From positions 1 through 5,618 of the forward strand of contig SLHN01000143.1 in the NCBI GenBank assembly GCA_007136145.1: DNA of 5,618 nucleotides, written 5' to 3'. Numbering within the stretch: the first letter of the stretch is position 1; every line of letters begins with the position of its first letter. Source of the stretch: Thioalkalivibrio sp. Its GTDB lineage: Bacteria > Pseudomonadota > Gammaproteobacteria > Ectothiorhodospirales > Ectothiorhodospiraceae. Shown here piece after piece: positions 5,192 to 5,618 of the stretch. The position numbers and the translations under genes are program-made. Below the pieces are notes generated by a model that saw only the letters and a program-made list of their open reading frames with translations, made no database searches and had not been told where the DNA came from.

Positions 5192-5618
5192 TGAGGTTCC
5201 AGACCTGCACCTCGCCTCACCTCGTTCCGGGGCACAGTGTGGGCCGGGTGATGCGCCAGGTTCTTTATGCGCTGGTACCCGGCACGCTGGCGATGACCTG
5301 GTTCTTCGGTTGGGGTGTATTGGTCAACGTCACTCTGGCGATCCTGTTTTCGGTGCTGTTCGAAGCCTTGATGCTGGCTGCGCGCGGGCGACCGGTAATG
5401 GCGACCCTGGGCGACTCCAGTGCAGTGCTTGCAGGATGGCTTTTCGCGTTGGCGATTCCGCCGCTGGCACCAGTCTGGATATTGCTGACCGGCACTGCGT
5501 TCGCGATCGTCGTTGCCAAACATCTCTACGGCGGGCTCGGCTACAACCCGTTCAATCCGGCGATGGTCGGCTACGTGGTGGTGCTGGTCTCTTTCCCCCG
5601 CGAACTCTCGCTCTGGCC
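5191..5618 (+). CDS. rsxD: Electron transport complex subunit RsxD/RnfD (5' part)
   Basis: The reading frame from ATG 5191 stays open to the window end, giving 142 residues of a protein usually about 350 long. RsxD is a polytopic inner-membrane subunit related to NqrB; in the family it carries a covalently bound FMN on a threonine that would lie beyond this window. Family signatures present are TSPHLVPGHSV near the N terminus, GDSSAVLAGWLFALAIPPLAP (74-94), and KHLYGGLGYNPFNPAMVGYVV (110-130). Hydrophobic helices are visible at about 24-40, 42-62, 77-92, 95-110 and 122-136. GGAG (5178-5181) lies nine bases before the start, inside rsxC, and the one-base overlap with rsxC suggests coupling. 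rsxG and rsxE would be expected downstream. Confidence 0.96.
   Translation, partial: MRFQTCTSPHLVPGHSVGRVMRQVLYALVPGTLAMTWFFGWGVLVNVTLAILFSVLFEALMLAARGRPVMATLGDSSAVLAGWLFALAIPPLAPVWILLTGTAFAIVVAKHLYGGLGYNPFNPAMVGYVVVLVSFPRELSLW

Overview
The window reads as ordinary chromosomal DNA from a GC-rich gammaproteobacterium. The gene families, the mtnB-mtnD-mtnC order and the rsxA-B-C-D order all fit that class. A Chromatiales or Ectothiorhodospiraceae-like lineage is a guess, because the sequence alone cannot fix the genus. All recognised genes lie on the + strand. I see no mobile element, CRISPR array, tRNA or rRNA.

Layout: (1) Bases 42-1911 hold a tight methionine-salvage operon, mtnB-mtnD-mtnC, whose genes overlap by 4 bases (ATGA) at both junctions. 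Together they convert 5-methylthioribulose-1-phosphate to 4-methylthio-2-oxobutanoate, the direct precursor of methionine. MtnA and the final transaminase are not in the window. (2) Bases 1912-2253 are a 342-base gap with no convincing gene. It carries several inverted repeats and a weak sigma70-like promoter candidate, and probably contains the control region of the next operon. (3) Bases 2254-5618 hold the first four genes of an rsx/rnf operon: rsxA, rsxB, rsxC and the 5' part of rsxD. The complex is a membrane-bound, ion-coupled electron-transfer machine between ferredoxin and NAD(H). In Escherichia coli the same complex keeps the SoxR sensor reduced.

The window holds no evident new protein system. 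The least expected part is the 176-base gap between rsxA and rsxB (2833-3008), two genes that in the arrangements I know usually sit nearly end to end. The gap holds a strong 10-bp hairpin, a 30-codon ORF with a good Shine-Dalgarno sequence, and a perfect 18-bp palindrome inside that ORF. It ends at an rsxB start codon with no visible ribosome-binding site. This combination looks like a leader or translational-coupling control element, but that is inference from sequence alone. The mtnC-rsxA gap also carries a clean 8-bp inverted repeat (2133-2162) that could be an operator.
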